A stretch of 64,000 nt of DNA from Helicoverpa zea. Its lineage: Eukaryota; Arthropoda; Insecta; Lepidoptera; Noctuidae. Positions within the stretch are counted from its first letter, which is position 1, and each line of letters starts with the position of its first letter. The stretch covers positions 503,501 through 567,500 of the forward strand of contig NC_061452.1 of assembly GCF_022581195.2 (NCBI RefSeq), given 5' to 3'. Below are positions 1 to 11,664 of this stretch, piece by piece. The notes under the pieces are model-generated. The model was given only the letters and a program-made list of their open reading frames with translations, was not told where the DNA came from and ran no database searches. The translations under genes were made by a program, and so were the position numbers.

Positions 1-2645
1 GATATGACAGCTATTTTGAAACGCACGTCGAGATCCGTCGGGAAGGTGACGACGTAATCATCCTTGTATGTAAACATCTCATTCAGCAGACCACGAAACT
101 TCTTCTTAATTTTACCGATGGTCACCTTTTTGGCTGTCTGCACCTGGAGTGATACATGATTATACCTTTATTTCAGCTAAGTAGGTAAAACAAAGATTAG
201 TTACAATAGATGCTTATAGCCCTACTGCTAAGGAGTGACGATACGACCGATTTGACCGCGACACGTCATACTCGATAAAAAATTACTCCAGCGAGAACAG
301 TTGTATGTTGAAGATTACTAGGAATTTGCATCTGTTATTTATTAGTCTGTTTACCGATAATGTTCATAATGCAAAGTCAAAGAAACATTTCTTAGCTATT
401 TCCAAACATGATGTCCTTCAACTTTTCGATACCTCATCTTAGTATCCTGAATTACAGAATTCATTTTACTAACCAAATGTCACTTCAATTCTTCTTTAGA
501 GTACCTAGCTTAAACAGTAGATAATATATGTAACAAGATCTGTCTCGGGACTCATGTTCAAGTTAGGTACCTGAAAGTCATAATCCGACATGTCTCCTTT
601 GATCCTCAGCATGGGGGCGTCCTGACCATCATTAATGCTGAACACAGGGGTCACAAAGGTCGCCTCCTTGCGAATGATGCTGACCAGGGTCTTGTTAAGG
701 TAGACCTCCACCTTGTCCTTGATAAACACGGCAGGCCGCCGCAGGGAGAATACCTGGAATTTGTACCGCTTTCGTCAAAAGTACAATCACAAACAACAAT
801 GTTTTCTAAGAATACTATTTCTTTTATACAATGGATGCCAGTTTAATTTGTAATCATGTGTGTATTTCTCAGTTGATACAACAGGCTAACTCATTGTTAT
901 AATATTCATGAACATACAATAATAACAATCAGCAACAGTGTCCCAACTCGGATTATTGCTTATTATTTGGCTTTGAATTATAAAGCTTGCACCGCGACTA
1001 CTGATAAGTAGTATCACCGTAAATGTCCATTACATCCTGTAGTTAATTAGAGAACAATGCTGCTTAGAGGGCAAATAATCGGTAAATTTTAATGAGGTTC
1101 ATACATGCAGTTTTAATCGAAAGCTTTTGAACGATTGCTTATCTCTACATTTTGAATTACTTTTAAGCGGATTCAGGATAATATACCGCTTAAGTATACC
1201 GTTCTTAACTCAGATCATAAATTACTTTCAGTAAATTTTACACTGAATTGAACGATATAAATATATCATAAAAGGGTCATTCAATCGGAAAATGTACTTG
1301 TTGTATTGTTTCTACGATAATTAGACACACATAAAAGGGGCGTTTCCCGTACTTAAAGGTCCTGTCCTGTCCACACAAAAACCCATTAGGTCCAATCATT
1401 TAGGCAATGCACACGTATAACGTTACTGAACAAGCACTAACTGTTGCCCTTTAATTTAGGATTGCCATTTACGGTCATGACGCCATGCCACTCCCCGCGG
1501 TCGGGGATGTCATTGGGTTGTTGACCCCACTTGGGTGACAACACAAATAACCGTTTATGTGCAATTAATTGTACCTTCGATGAGTTAATCCTGAACCAGT
1601 TTAAATTGCACTCAATATCAATAGGGAGATAATAGAAGTGCATTATTATCTAGACTCCAGGGTTAAATAGGTTTATGACAATACTTGTGGCGCATTGTAT
1701 GGCCATTGTGTGACCCTATGAGAAATTGTTCTATTAAACTATAGATTATAATGCAGTATTGTTGAGTTATTATATTATATTTCAATCTGAAGCACCATTG
1801 AAGAATTCCTGTTACTCACTATCATACTCATGGAAGATAAGACAGTAAAAGAGCAAAGTTTTCTGATTAACGAGTACCTAGTCACATGACAATGATACTT
1901 AACTTTTTAATTAGCTCACATTCCTCACATTCCATTTTCTTTTCTATGGTTAATAACGAGATTATTATCACTATCTAAAAACGCGCATGTAATGCAGGCG
2001 ATTTGAGTCATCCCATACATCCTATTCGTATACGCCTATAAATATAATTGTTTTTCTCGCATACTACAAAACATAATCAACCTCATTATAAAACGTGATT
2101 TTAAAAAGTACCAGCTTTTGTACCAGGTTTAAACCACCGTCCCGAACAAAGTTAAGAACCTATTACAGGTTTAGCCCACTAACTATGAAGCGGGTACTTC
2201 TTAAAACCACGTTTTATAATAAAGTGGAATAAAATACTAAGAAGCTGGATGCGAGCAGCCGAAAATCGATCTCAGTGGCGTGCACTTGGAGAGGCCTATG
2301 TCCAGCAGTGGACTCCGATAGGCTAATGATGATGATGATGATGAAAATACTGACTGTGCTGAGACTAGTTGGTGCTGTATGGGCACGCAGACAATACGCC
2401 TGTACCTTTCTATGAGATAAACTCTATGTTATATGAACTTACATGCTGTCCCAAGTTGTCGACGCCGTCCATGTGGAAGCCCCTGCTGCTGCCGTGCGCG
2501 AGGAAGGTGAGGGCGTGACCATCCTCCTTCAGGTGGAACAGCTGCTCGCCTCCCGAGTGCACGATGTACTTGTTGCCCTTGAACCCAGAACCCTTCTGAT
2601 TCACGTTCACCGAGTCCAGCCTGATCAGCCGCTCCAGTCCTGGAA
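1..2645 (-). CDS. Phospholipid scramblase A (3' end cut by window edge)
   Basis: Scramblase-family protein, expected at the plasma or organelle membrane, moving phospholipids between leaflets in response to calcium. Three exons join in phase: 2443-2645, 571-753 and 1-143, the last cut by the window edge. The first encodes the GLERLIRLDSV start of the scramblase fold and ends DNLGQH. The second runs VFSLRRPAV to DYDFQ. The third gives IGKIKKKFRG and FPTDLDVRFK, the stretch before the calcium-binding loop and C-terminal helix in human PLSCR1. Donors and acceptors are GT/AG (GTAAGT, GTACCT). The 5' end is unresolved. The 2443 exon is open upstream to an ATG at 2733, but a CACAG acceptor at 2646-2650 with phase 1 suggests an upstream exon not found here. 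Sharing of scramblase B's first exon at 9390-9438 (also phase 1) is possible. Family assignment is firm; the start is not. Confidence 0.85.
2235..2345 (-). repeat. Lepidopteran dispersed repeat with (ATG)n tail
   Basis: Contains 'cagccgaaaatcgatctcag', 'ttggagaggcctatgtccag' and 'cagtggactccgatag', ending in a (GAT)n microsatellite. It is the reverse complement of the copy at 16085-16240. I recognise this as a very common lepidopteran retroelement 3' region. It lies in an intron of scramblase A. The rest of that intron (754-2234) shows nothing I can name. Confidence 0.75.
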
Positions 2646-3670
2646 CTGTGGTCGAAATAATATACTGCTCAGCTTCTTTATGACGCTCATACTTCAAGTA
2701 ATTCCTGATTTTAAATAGTGTGTGTGGTTCCATAGCAAATCTTTGCTGCTTAGCAAATATTTAAAGGCAAAGGTGCTTATGATACAAGACACTTTCGGTA
2801 ATAAGATTGAACCAAGAGATAGCTATAAAGACAGATTAGAATCTGGGGATACCCGTAGGGGGGATAATAGTATTTTGGTAATGATTTATCATAGAATAAT
2901 AGATTTGAACTACGTACCAGTATCTTTGGCGGTGGCCATTGTTGACAAACAAACCAGTCAAAAGACAATGCCAAGTGACGAGTTGACCTGAATCGTCCTC
3001 TAAATATGGTTCCGATGCGTAAACACAAACACTAAACACCTTAATTAATTGTTGACGTCACAAGAACACGCGGTTTGCAAAAACTCTGGATATGCCGTTT
3101 GCAAAAACACTGAATATGTCGCTTACTTTTACCAACTGTTTATTTTGTATTATTATGTTATTTGAGTAAGCAGTTAATTTACAATTAAATAAGACATGTG
3201 CTAAGTAAGATTATAAACACGAATAGTATTTATAATTCAAGAGCACGCGATACGGAAACAAGTTTATATTATTTATGGACTGGTTAATATTCTGTCTGTG
3301 CGCGACTGTACTGAAGCGCGCCAGACACTTGACTGGCGTCTGGCACAATACATACACTATACATAGTATACACGTACAAACTTCCATAGTACGTACAACG
3401 TAAACACTTCGGTACAGTTCTTGATTGTATCCCCTTATCGCATTACTAATTGAAGACAAATCTGCAGCTGTAGCTTGCACTAAGACGTAAAAATGCCTGT
3501 TCGGGTACATAATTTGAATGACTTTTGTAGTGTGGGTACATTTACAATTTTACAATTTTATAACTCAAGAACGGGCGCACCTATCTAAATCAAATGTTAG
3601 GCTTTGTTCAATCTATTTAGTCAAGCGGTTCTTCATTTATTTTCGTAGTGAAGCACGTACCGGGCTACTA

Positions 3671-3713
3671 GTCATTTATATTTTTTGTAACCAATACAAA
3701 AAATATAAATGAC
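3671..3713. repeat. Perfect 19-bp inverted repeat (hairpin)
   Basis: GTCATTTATATTTTTTGTA at 3671-3689 is followed after 5 nt by its exact reverse complement at 3695-3713. It lies between the two scramblase genes. No flanking duplication was seen. The remainder of 2734-4175 is AT-rich with no supported gene. Confidence 0.7.
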
Positions 3714-4175
3714 AAGTAGACGAAAAAAACATCTTAAAAAATAAAGATACTCTAAATGGCAGTCATTATAAATTATAACATTGTACCTTGAATAAGTTGA
3801 ATAGTACCTACACACTAGAAAAGTTGGAAATTATGAATAGCCATAATCGTTGAAAAACCAAAGCAATTTTTGAAAGTAGTTGTCCACACCCCTGTTTCTT
3901 CGATCCATAAGTACTTCGGGGGACATTCCGCAACTGTCTTACGTACTACCTTATATAGGTACTTCCCAATGTACTATCCTTACGTACTCCCTTATATTAT
4001 GCTTCTTTTACTATCTACTTCAACTTTAGAGAAAATGCCTAGTTTTCGTTAAATAAAAACAAAAAAACTGCCATCTTTAATTAAAAATATACGTTTACTT
4101 TTTCAGTGCGTATTCTTAACATTCGTCTGTAACAAAATATATTAAGTATCATAACATTTGGCAGCGGTCCCTTTT

Positions 4176-7100
4176 CTAGCTGCCGTGGTACCTGTAATCC
4201 TGAAATAGGAAAACATGAATTGTAACCAGTGATCTTGTAGTCAGCAATGTGATATTTAAAAAATCATACATACTCCATGATTGACGAATTTTGATGAAAA
4301 GGCATGTAAAATAAACTACCTAGTACTTATGCATAATTAAAATTGCTTTATACGAATAGCTACTTAGCACAGGTGCTGAAGAATAGAAATGGGTTATCAA
4401 CATTTTTGAAGATAATAAACAGCTTAAGCTAGTTTACATAAAATTCAGTGACAAACTTACAATGAGAATGCAGGCAGCAACGGCGGCCATCTTGAAGCGC
4501 ACGTCCAGGTCTGTCGGGAAGGAGATGACGTAATCGCTGAGGCGTGTGAACACCCCTCGCCAGAAACCACCGAACTGCTTCTGAATCTTCCCGATTTCTC
4601 TCTTACATGGAGTCTGCAACTGGATTACAAGAAAGTTTCGGCATATTAAGTCTACTCCAGCATTTTACTGATTGTTTTTTTCTATTTATTGAAAACACCT
4701 TAAACTATATCTACAGGACTTATTCTAATACGACGGCTAGGAACTTTACTGTATTTAAAAACTACATTATTTACAAACATGGTATTACATATTATTCTAT
4801 ATAGTACGAATAGCTCTGGTAAGACGTGCTTTGTTCTACATAACTGATCTTAAAACAATGCAAACACACATAGATGTAGTTACCTGAAAGTTATAATGAG
4901 AATAACCACCCTTAACCCTGAGTACCGTGGAGCCGTTAGCATCTTGAATCAAGAACACCGCTTTCATGAAAGTTATTTCCTCGTGAATAATGCTGACCAG
5001 GTTTCCGTCCATGTACAGCATCAGCTTACTATCTGAACAAAGAAGAACGGCAGGTCGATGAAGAACTAACACCTGGAAATAGTATACATTAGCTCATTCA
5101 AGGATAAGGTACTAATCGTATAAACTCATTACTAACTAATTTCATTATTCATCTTATTATTAAGCAATGAACGTAGCTTTTAATATCAACGACAAATATT
5201 CAAGATTCTAGGAAATCTTTTATTATTGAAGCTAAAATGACATCATTACAGCAAAGGATGTCAACTGTGAACTGAACTTTCATATGCTATAATAATATCG
5301 GCACCTTTCTGTCCATGTTGTCCAGTCCATCCATTCGAAACCGCCTGCTCTCGGCTTCGGAGAGGAAGGTGAAGGCATGGCCGTCCTCCTTCAAGGAGAA
5401 CAGCACGTCACCGCCAGAGAGCACAGTGTACTTGTTGCCGCTGAAGGATGAGCTCTTCTGGTGCACTTTGACCGCATCCAGGCCGATGAGGTGCTGCACA
5501 CTTGGGACTAATGCTGAACCAGTGTCACACTCACCACCTACGGAATAAACCGGCCAAGTGCGAGTCGGCCTCGCGCACCGAGGGTTCCTTACAAATGCTG
5601 TATAGATAAAAAGTGAGTTTCGCGCCAACCGTTCAGTTTAGAACAATCATAGTTATGGTAATTTCGTGAGAGTCAAAATAGTTAATATTTTTTATTTTAT
5701 AATATAACTAAAATAGTAGGCCAGTACCTTGTAAAAGTTATTTTATTGAAGTTATTTATATACAACATTTTATAGTCATCATTCAGAAATCTGATTGAAA
5801 ATAACTAATTATGTCTTAAAGGTCATGGGGCATATCTGACCCGCTTTGTAAAAAGTGGCGGACATGAATCAAAGTAGTTTTAAATCGTGGAGAATGGTAT
5901 GACGTTTCTTTGAATATAAATATTTTATTAAAATTCCGTGGAGACGAATGTCCAGGATCGTTTGAAAAATATAAAAGACAAGCAGTTTCAGAGGATTGTA
6001 CAGGTTGCAATGCTAGTTTTTATTTTTAAAGACATTTCATAAAGAAGGAAGGTGCCAATCCGGATGACCAAGATCTGATGAGGATCTGGAAACCCTGAGA
6101 AATCGAGGGCAATTCTTGAATATTGTAGGCACGCATCGAGTCATAACCAGACATGTGAGTGTATTTTTGAGGGTACTGGTAAACAGTGAAGGTTTGGAGC
6201 TGATTTGATTATGGAGACTACAGAGAGTCAAGGGAACTCCCGAACGGTATGTTGCAACTACCACGTGTTTGGGCTTATTTTATTCGTATTGGCGAAGACT
6301 TTCCACAAAGATAGGTTTGACTGCCATTGTGGGATCGACAGCTAAGATCAGATATAGTTATGGGAACTCCTTTACAATTTATAACGTAACCTTGTGTTGG
6401 AGCTTATTTTATTTTAGGTGATGAGAATTCACTACTAACTTGGGTTAAAGCAGCCATTGCAGGAATGGGATCTTTTATTTTTGAGGGATTAATCACCTAA
6501 AGAGCTCCAGTTTCAGGTTTTGTCGAAACCGCCTGACGACTTGTAGCTGTCGAATTGTAACAACGACTTCTAGAGAGTAGGATTCGGGGCTGCTGGCTTT
6601 ACGTTTCTAGAGCCTTGACAAAAGTGTAATTCTGTCCCTTTCTTTGTTTTATAAAGTCGGCATTATTTTATTTTGTAGCATTTTACAAACAAATCCAACT
6701 TCAAACATATAAAAAAGCAACAAGAAAACAAAAGCAAGAAAGAAATTAAAAAGATGTTAGGTGCATCGGTCTAGAAGTCGGTGTCTAGAGGATGCATCTA
6801 TATTTATTTAACCACCGAGATCTAGACCGATGCATATAAACAGTTTTCTTGTTGTTTTAGAAGTTGTTTTTTTTTTTTGTAAAAAGTTTTTATTTTTAAC
6901 TTTTGTGAAAAGTTCTCGTCAATACGAATAATATAAGCCCAAACACGACGTAACTAAAACATACCGAGTTCTCTCGACTTTCTCACGTCTCCATCATCAG
7001 ATAAGCTCTAAACCTTCACTGTTTGATAGTATCACCAGACATACATCTGAGAATCAAGTTTTAATCCTATGCATGCCTACAATTTCTGATAGTTGCCCTC

Positions 7101-9438
7101 GATTTCTCAGGATTTCCATCATCAGATCCTGACCTGATGACAATGGAAATAAACGGCGAGTATACTCTTTCACTACAAAGAAATGATTTCTCAAATCCGT
7201 CAAACTTGGTCGTTTAAATTCCCCATTGAAATGAGGAAAATATTTGATGTTTACACCTGATTTTCTCTAGATTCCCATGGTTCACATTGATGCGACTAAT
7301 GCCATAGTAAATCAGAGCCTTTATCATTATACTGTGCTATATTTCGTTCATATCCGCCGTGGGTATGGTTTTCATACTAAGGTGCCCAATGACCTTTGAA
7401 TGATTTAAAATTTTTCACAGTTTAGAGGCCATTATATTTAAGAAGTGTTTGATATGAATTTCACTTTTTATTCAAAACTTTAATATCTCTACGCGTTCAT
7501 GTGAAAAAGGGTAGGTAGTAAGTTTATAATTATTAAAAAAATATTTTATGTCATGTAAGCAAAAATAATATTTTAATATTTTATGTAACTTCAAATTTAT
7601 CATTTTCGCAATTTTTCCTTTATCTGTACTATATAACGTTGCTTCGTGCCGAATTTTAAGATTCTGAGTTCACGGGAAGTACCTTGTAGGTTTTGATTCT
7701 CTAGCGTGTGACGGAAATTCGTCTAAGGTGTCGGTAAAACTGCTGTATCTTTTGATCGCGTTAACTTAGAAGTTTGATTTTTTCATTGCTTAAAGGGACA
7801 ATAGACCTAGGTATTTGGTACAAATTTCAATTTGGTACCTTTATTCGTTCGTGAGAAATAAGGTAGTAAGTTTCATTTTATTAAAATATTTTTATTATAT
7901 TATATAACAAAAAAAAATGAGATTTTCGCAATTTTTCCTATATTTGCATTATATAACAATGCTTCATGCCAAATTTCAAGATTCTGAGTTTACGGGAAGT
8001 ACCCTGTAGGTTTTGATTCCTTTGCGAGTGTCGAGAATTTGTTGAAAATATCGACATAATCGGTTGTATCTTTTGATTGGCTTGGCTTAGAAGCTTGATA
8101 TTTTCACAGCCTAAAGGGACAATAGACCCGAGTATTTCATGTGAATTTCAGCTTGATACGTCCACGCGTTCTTAAGATAAAGGGTCTTGACAGACAGACA
8201 GACAGACAGACAGACGGACAACAAAGTGATCCTATAAGGGTTCCGTTTTTTCCTTTCGAGGTACGGAACCCTAAAAACAAAACAGACCATGGAGTAAAGA
8301 AAGATTGTGACACATTTTTTCGCTACACTGATTTATTTTTTTGATGAATGATTTAACAAAATACATTCTTTATACAGGTTATTATTTCTCGTACAAAACG
8401 AGAACTTAAGCTTTGATTCAAATCATATGAACAAAACTGAATTATTTTAATATATAATTGAACTGTAAAATATTCTTATTAGGTACAATTAAGGCAGTTA
8501 ATCATTTAGATGATTGATAAACAATATGCAATTCAGTAATTAACGGTACCTATGTGTAGGAAAAGTACCTAACTTAATATTAAAAACCTGTTAATAAAAT
8601 CTAACAATCAGCGTCAACAGATTCATGAATTTATTCCTAATCAATAGGAATTTATCCTTTTTCCTCATTTATAACTAATGAACATAGTGGGAGGATGGTA
8701 ATTAGATGGTCTTATGCCTAATGCTTTTGACACTGAACCTGTTATTTTTAAGGCCAAGGGGCCCGATTCTCCTAAGTTAATAATGTCAAAATTGAATAGA
8801 AATCGAATTGCAATATGATCGCAATTAGCAGTTTTAACCATATCGGGCATTCTGCTACCAATATAAGACCAATCGTATTCCAACGACATTCGATTGGTTT
8901 GCGATTGGTCTGCTATTTGGTGATTTTGGTCTATACGGTAGATTGCTCTACAATCATATTGCAATCGTAAATCATTTGCTGACAAAATGATTCATTATTG
9001 AATGATAGAAAAGGATAAAAACGTTCATTTCAAAGAAAAAATAGCGGAATGCCACATACACTTCAATCGTAATCGAGTCGTGATTGGATCACTGTCGAAT
9101 GTGAATCGTATATTGCTTAAGTAAAATTAGGAGAATCGGGCCCATGTGCTGCAACTTTTCTAATCGAAAAATCAAATACTTTACGAAGTTTATTCTATGT
9201 GTGGCAGTTGTTTTGTCTTTATAACCAGTCAATGTCCGGTTATCCGAAGCAAAATTCGGATGATCGGCGTTCTACTGCACCTATGGGTAAAAGAAGTACG
9301 TACTTCTTCAAAACACGAGTGTTGATTAAACACCGCAAAAATTAACTCCAATATAGGTACCTTTAAATATTTGTTTGCTTCATACTTACCAGTATTATCA
9401 GCGACGAGCATATCTTGAGGAGTTGCAGAGGTTGCCAT
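4176..9438 (-). CDS. Phospholipid scramblase B, tandem paralog (complete)
   Basis: Second scramblase-family gene, same strand as A and about 1.5 kb upstream of it. Proposed exons: 9390-9438 (ATG at 9438), 5305-5513, 4884-5072, 4461-4619 and 4176-4199. They sum to 630 nt, 209 residues plus stop. The core has VQHLIGLDAVKVHQKSS, LFSLKEDGHAF, VLVLHRPAV, YSHYNFQ and FPTDLDVRFKMA. The C-terminal helix AACILI is completed by a 24-nt terminal exon giving DYRYHGS, matching the aspartate after the helix in human PLSCR1. At 209 residues it is shorter than vertebrate PLSCR (about 320) because the proline-rich N-terminus is missing. The donor after 5305 (GTGCCG) is weak. The acceptor of that exon abuts a dispersed repeat (5520-5600). 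The first exon, across a 3.9-kb intron, fits by phase and ATG only and is less certain than the other four. Confidence 0.8.
5520..5605 (-). repeat. Fragment of 'AGGGTTCC...CCGACTCGCACTTGGCCGG' repeat
   Basis: The plus strand reads 'aaaccggccaagtgcgagtc' then 'cgcaccgagggttcc', a tail found throughout lepidopteran genomes. It directly precedes the acceptor of the second exon of scramblase B, so the repeat may contribute the splicing branch region. Confidence 0.7.
6030..7160. repeat. Degenerate 1.1-kb inverted-repeat (foldback) element
   Basis: The left arm (about 6060-6290) and right arm (about 6925-7150) are diverged reverse complements. Both carry 'ctgagaaatcgagggcaa', 'acagtgaaggttt', and a 'gggcttat...ttattcgtattg' block. 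The centre (6720-6855) is itself a hairpin with TGCATCGGTCTAGA at about 6761 and TCTAGACCGATGCA near 6822. No intact ORF is present. A related stretch occurs at about 15130-15300. Family unknown. Confidence 0.55.
7600..8275 (+). repeat. Two tandem diverged units of a dispersed repeat with GACA microsatellite
   Basis: Blocks starting at about 7604 and 7923 repeat the same order: 'tttcgcaatttttcc', 'ttttaagattctgagttcac' or its variant, 'gggaagtacc', and 'taggttttgattc'. The second continues into a (GACA)n run at about 8190-8217 and ends with 'aagggttccgttttttcctt' and 'ggtacggaaccct'. This is a common lepidopteran retroelement tail. It lies in the first intron of scramblase B. Confidence 0.65.
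8759..9143. mobile_element. MITE with GGGCCCGATTCTCCTAA terminal inverted repeats
   Basis: The left end at 8759 (GGGCCCGATTCTCCTAA) and right end at 9143 are exact reverse complements over about 17 bp. They enclose 385 bp with internal CAATCG/CGATTG-rich palindromic sequence and no coding potential. No target-site duplication is obvious. It lies in the first intron of scramblase B. Confidence 0.65.
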
Positions 9439-9759
9439 TGCTCCTAAACCTGATTGAACACAACCGTCGATAAAAAACACTAGCACTAGCACTCCAGAAG
9501 ACCTCCGAATGGCATTTGGATACTGGCTGTATAATATGCAACTACATATTTGTATCCTTATCCCAACTTCCTGTCAACTACATAGTTAGTAACTACAACA
9601 ACTTACATTGTTTGTACGTGTATACAATTAAACATATTTAAAATTTGCTGACCTCCGCAGGTCATTCGAGAATGATAGAGAATCCGGGGAACTCCCAGAT
9701 ATTGTCATCGACCGACTTGATGAACTCGCGCTCGCTCCGCTCCTTTTCAGTCATCGTGG

Positions 9760-10200
9760 GCGACCTTTTAATAATTATATATCAATGTAACAATAAACAA
9801 AACAAAATATACAAAATTGGAGTAGCTTGATGTGCTGTACATAAGTAGACACAGGATTGTAGTTAATTGACAATCTTGAGAGAAGCTACAAGCTTCTTTC
9901 TATTGAAGCAACCGTATTAAGTCAGTTGTGGTCCGGTCCCAAATCGAGTAGGTACCTAACCAAACGTAACAGCAGCTATGCATATCAAGGCACATATAGG
10001 ACATTGAGGTAAGACATAAACAACCTCTCAGTAGTCAGAAGTCAGTAAGTCTGACATCAGTCTAACCGGTAACACAGTACCCCTTACTGGGCGTGAGATA
10101 GCCCTATCTGACCCCCGCTCCTTGTAAAGCACTGGTACTCAGCTACATCCGGTTAGACTGGAAGCCGACCCCATAGGAAAAGGCTCGGAGGATGATGAGG
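9760..10200 (+). repeat. SINE/LINE tail 'ccggttagactggaagccga'
   Basis: 10020-10200 contains 'agcactggtactcagctaca', 'ccggttagactggaagccga' and a 'ggctcggaggatgatga' end. This is a widespread lepidopteran repeat, also present at 49105-49205. 9760-10020 is AT-rich spacer with nothing supported. Confidence 0.6.
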
Positions 10201-10234
10201 TAAGACATAAACATAACGTATCTATACCTAGTAA

Positions 10235-10450
10235 TATTATAAAGCCGAAGAGTTTGTTTGTTTGTTTATTTGAACGCGCTAATCTCAGGAACTACTGGTC
10301 CGATTTTAAAATTTCTTTCAGTGTTAGGTAGCCCATTTATCGACGAAGGCTATAGGCTACTTTTTATCCCGGTACGGGAAGTAGTTCCCACGGGATGCGG
10401 GTGAAACCGCTGGCAGAAGCACAGATTATAGAATAGTTACTAGCAGAAGC
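10235..10450 (+). repeat. Helitron-like / Lep1-type dispersed repeat
   Basis: Starts 'aatattataaagccgaag' with a 'gtttgtttgtttatttgaac' block, then 'gcgctaatctcaggaactac' and 'cgggaagtagttcccacggg', ending '...gcagaagctagtatt'. I know this layout from non-autonomous Helitron-like repeats in Lepidoptera, but the class assignment is from memory. Confidence 0.5.
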
Positions 10451-11007
10451 TAGTATTCATATATATTCTTAGTTCGTGACTTAAGTAGTCAGTATGTCAT
10501 TCATAGAATCCCAGTGACACCCTGATGAAAGATTATGATTTATTCATACATCTTGTAGGTAGTATGGAAGTACATACATCTATTGTTTGGGTGGCAAAAA
10601 CTTTTTTCTCTTTTAAATAGTTGGCACACTTGAAATGACTGCCGTCCGCGTCATCCAGCAGCTTGTAGTGTTTGTACTCGGATTAAAATAAATGTTCAGT
10701 ATACATTATGTTTGTATAATAAAGTTCCTATAGTGCAGCAGTGCATGCTGCATGCAATTAAATAGCAGTTTTTATTTAAAAGGTCCCCTTCATGGGACAG
10801 GTAGGTACATACATAAGTATTTGAATAAAGGACATTAACGACTTGATAAATTAAAACTTAAATTTATTTAAATCAAAATCTTTAATCATTAAACATTACA
10901 AAAGAAGTAGACACTAGTTGCAACTGGAAAGTAATACCTACTAAAATACTCAGTCTATATGGGTAATTAAACGTTAAAATATATCTATTAATAGGTCCAG
11001 GTATTAT

Positions 11008-11508
11008 TCAAGACTTTTCACCACTGCCACTGGACTTATCCTGTATGGGTATGGTTCGCTCCGTCAGGGGTTCAGCTCTAAACGCCACCAGCTTCAGTTT
11101 GCCTTTATCGAGATGACACTCCACGCGCTCCGGGGGGAAACCTTCGGGCAGCAGGAATCTCCTCTCGAAGTGACTCCTCGTCCAACCGTCCTCCTTCTTA
11201 ATCTCCTTCTTTCCTTCCACCATGATTTCATTGCCCACTGTTTTCACTTGGATCTGGTCCGGGGTGAAATTCTGCACGTCCAAATGCACTTCCACTTTCT
11301 TCCCGTCGATTTTTACTTCGTGATCGGAGTACACGCCTTCGACGTGCTCGACCGGCGCTGTCACTGCCTTGATGAACTTCACCGGGTCTCTGCTGAAGAA
11401 TGGATCCCTCCCGAACACTGAGAAGGGATCCTCAAAAACTCTGGTGAAAGGATCCCGGCTGGCCGCCAGATTCCTCAGATGACGAAACCAATACGGCGCG
11501 AGTGACAT
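11008..11508 (-). CDS. Small heat-shock protein (alpha-crystallin family)
   Basis: Intronless gene for a 166-residue cytosolic ATP-independent chaperone that holds unfolding proteins in large oligomers. The N-terminus (MSLAPYWFRHLR) is followed by a phenylalanine-rich region with RDPF/EDPF repeats (about residues 19-43). The alpha-crystallin domain spans roughly residues 55-140, with VHLDVQNFTPDQIQVKT, GKKEIKKEDGW, RRFLLPEGF and GKLKLVAF. The C-terminal tail carries an I-x-I motif (IPIQ), which docks into neighbouring subunits, then a polar SGSGEKS end. Length and single-exon structure are typical of insect sHSPs. The start is the first ATG, about 50 nt after the start site expected from the TATA box. 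A candidate polyadenylation signal (AATAAA, minus) lies near 10862. The heat-shock element upstream predicts heat induction. Confidence 0.95.
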   Translation of the reverse strand: MSLAPYWFRHLRNLAASRDPFTRVFEDPFSVFGRDPFFSRDPVKFIKAVTAPVEHVEGVYSDHEVKIDGKKVEVHLDVQNFTPDQIQVKTVGNEIMVEGKKEIKKEDGWTRSHFERRFLLPEGFPPERVECHLDKGKLKLVAFRAEPLTERTIPIQDKSSGSGEKS

Positions 11509-11586
11509 TTTGTATTGTTTACTTCGCTTTTGCTTGTATCTCGTTCGTTGTCAAACTTTGAATACTGCGCAGTTCCCGCGCACCGC

Positions 11587-11596
11587 TATTTATATA
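11587..11596 (-). promoter_or_regulatory. TATA box of the sHSP gene
   Basis: The minus strand reads TATATAAATA, about 80 bp upstream of the ATG at 11508. This predicts a transcription start near 11560 and a short leader. Confidence 0.7.
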
Positions 11597-11634
11597 CGTC
11601 TGTGGACAACGCAATCTATCGTCGAGAGGATGCA

Positions 11635-11664
11635 AGAAAATACGAGAATGCTAGAGAAGATTCG
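11635..11664 (-). promoter_or_regulatory. Heat-shock element (HSF binding site)
   Basis: On the plus strand the 5-bp units AGAAA-atacg-AGAAT-gctag-AGAAG-ATTCG stay in one register. This gives three GAA units and one inverted TTC unit, with two 5-bp gaps. It lies about 40 bp upstream of the TATA box, the normal arrangement for an HSF-driven promoter. Confidence 0.75.

Noticed and set aside
8665..8985. Minus ORF of 106 codons
   Set aside because: Falls largely inside the MITE at 8759-9143 and reflects its repeat sequence.
9662..9754. Minus-strand 30-residue ORF (MTEKERSEREFIKSVDD...)
   Set aside because: Its composition looks protein-like, but it closes with a stop before any usable donor and could not be joined to the scramblase B first exon. 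At most an upstream ORF.
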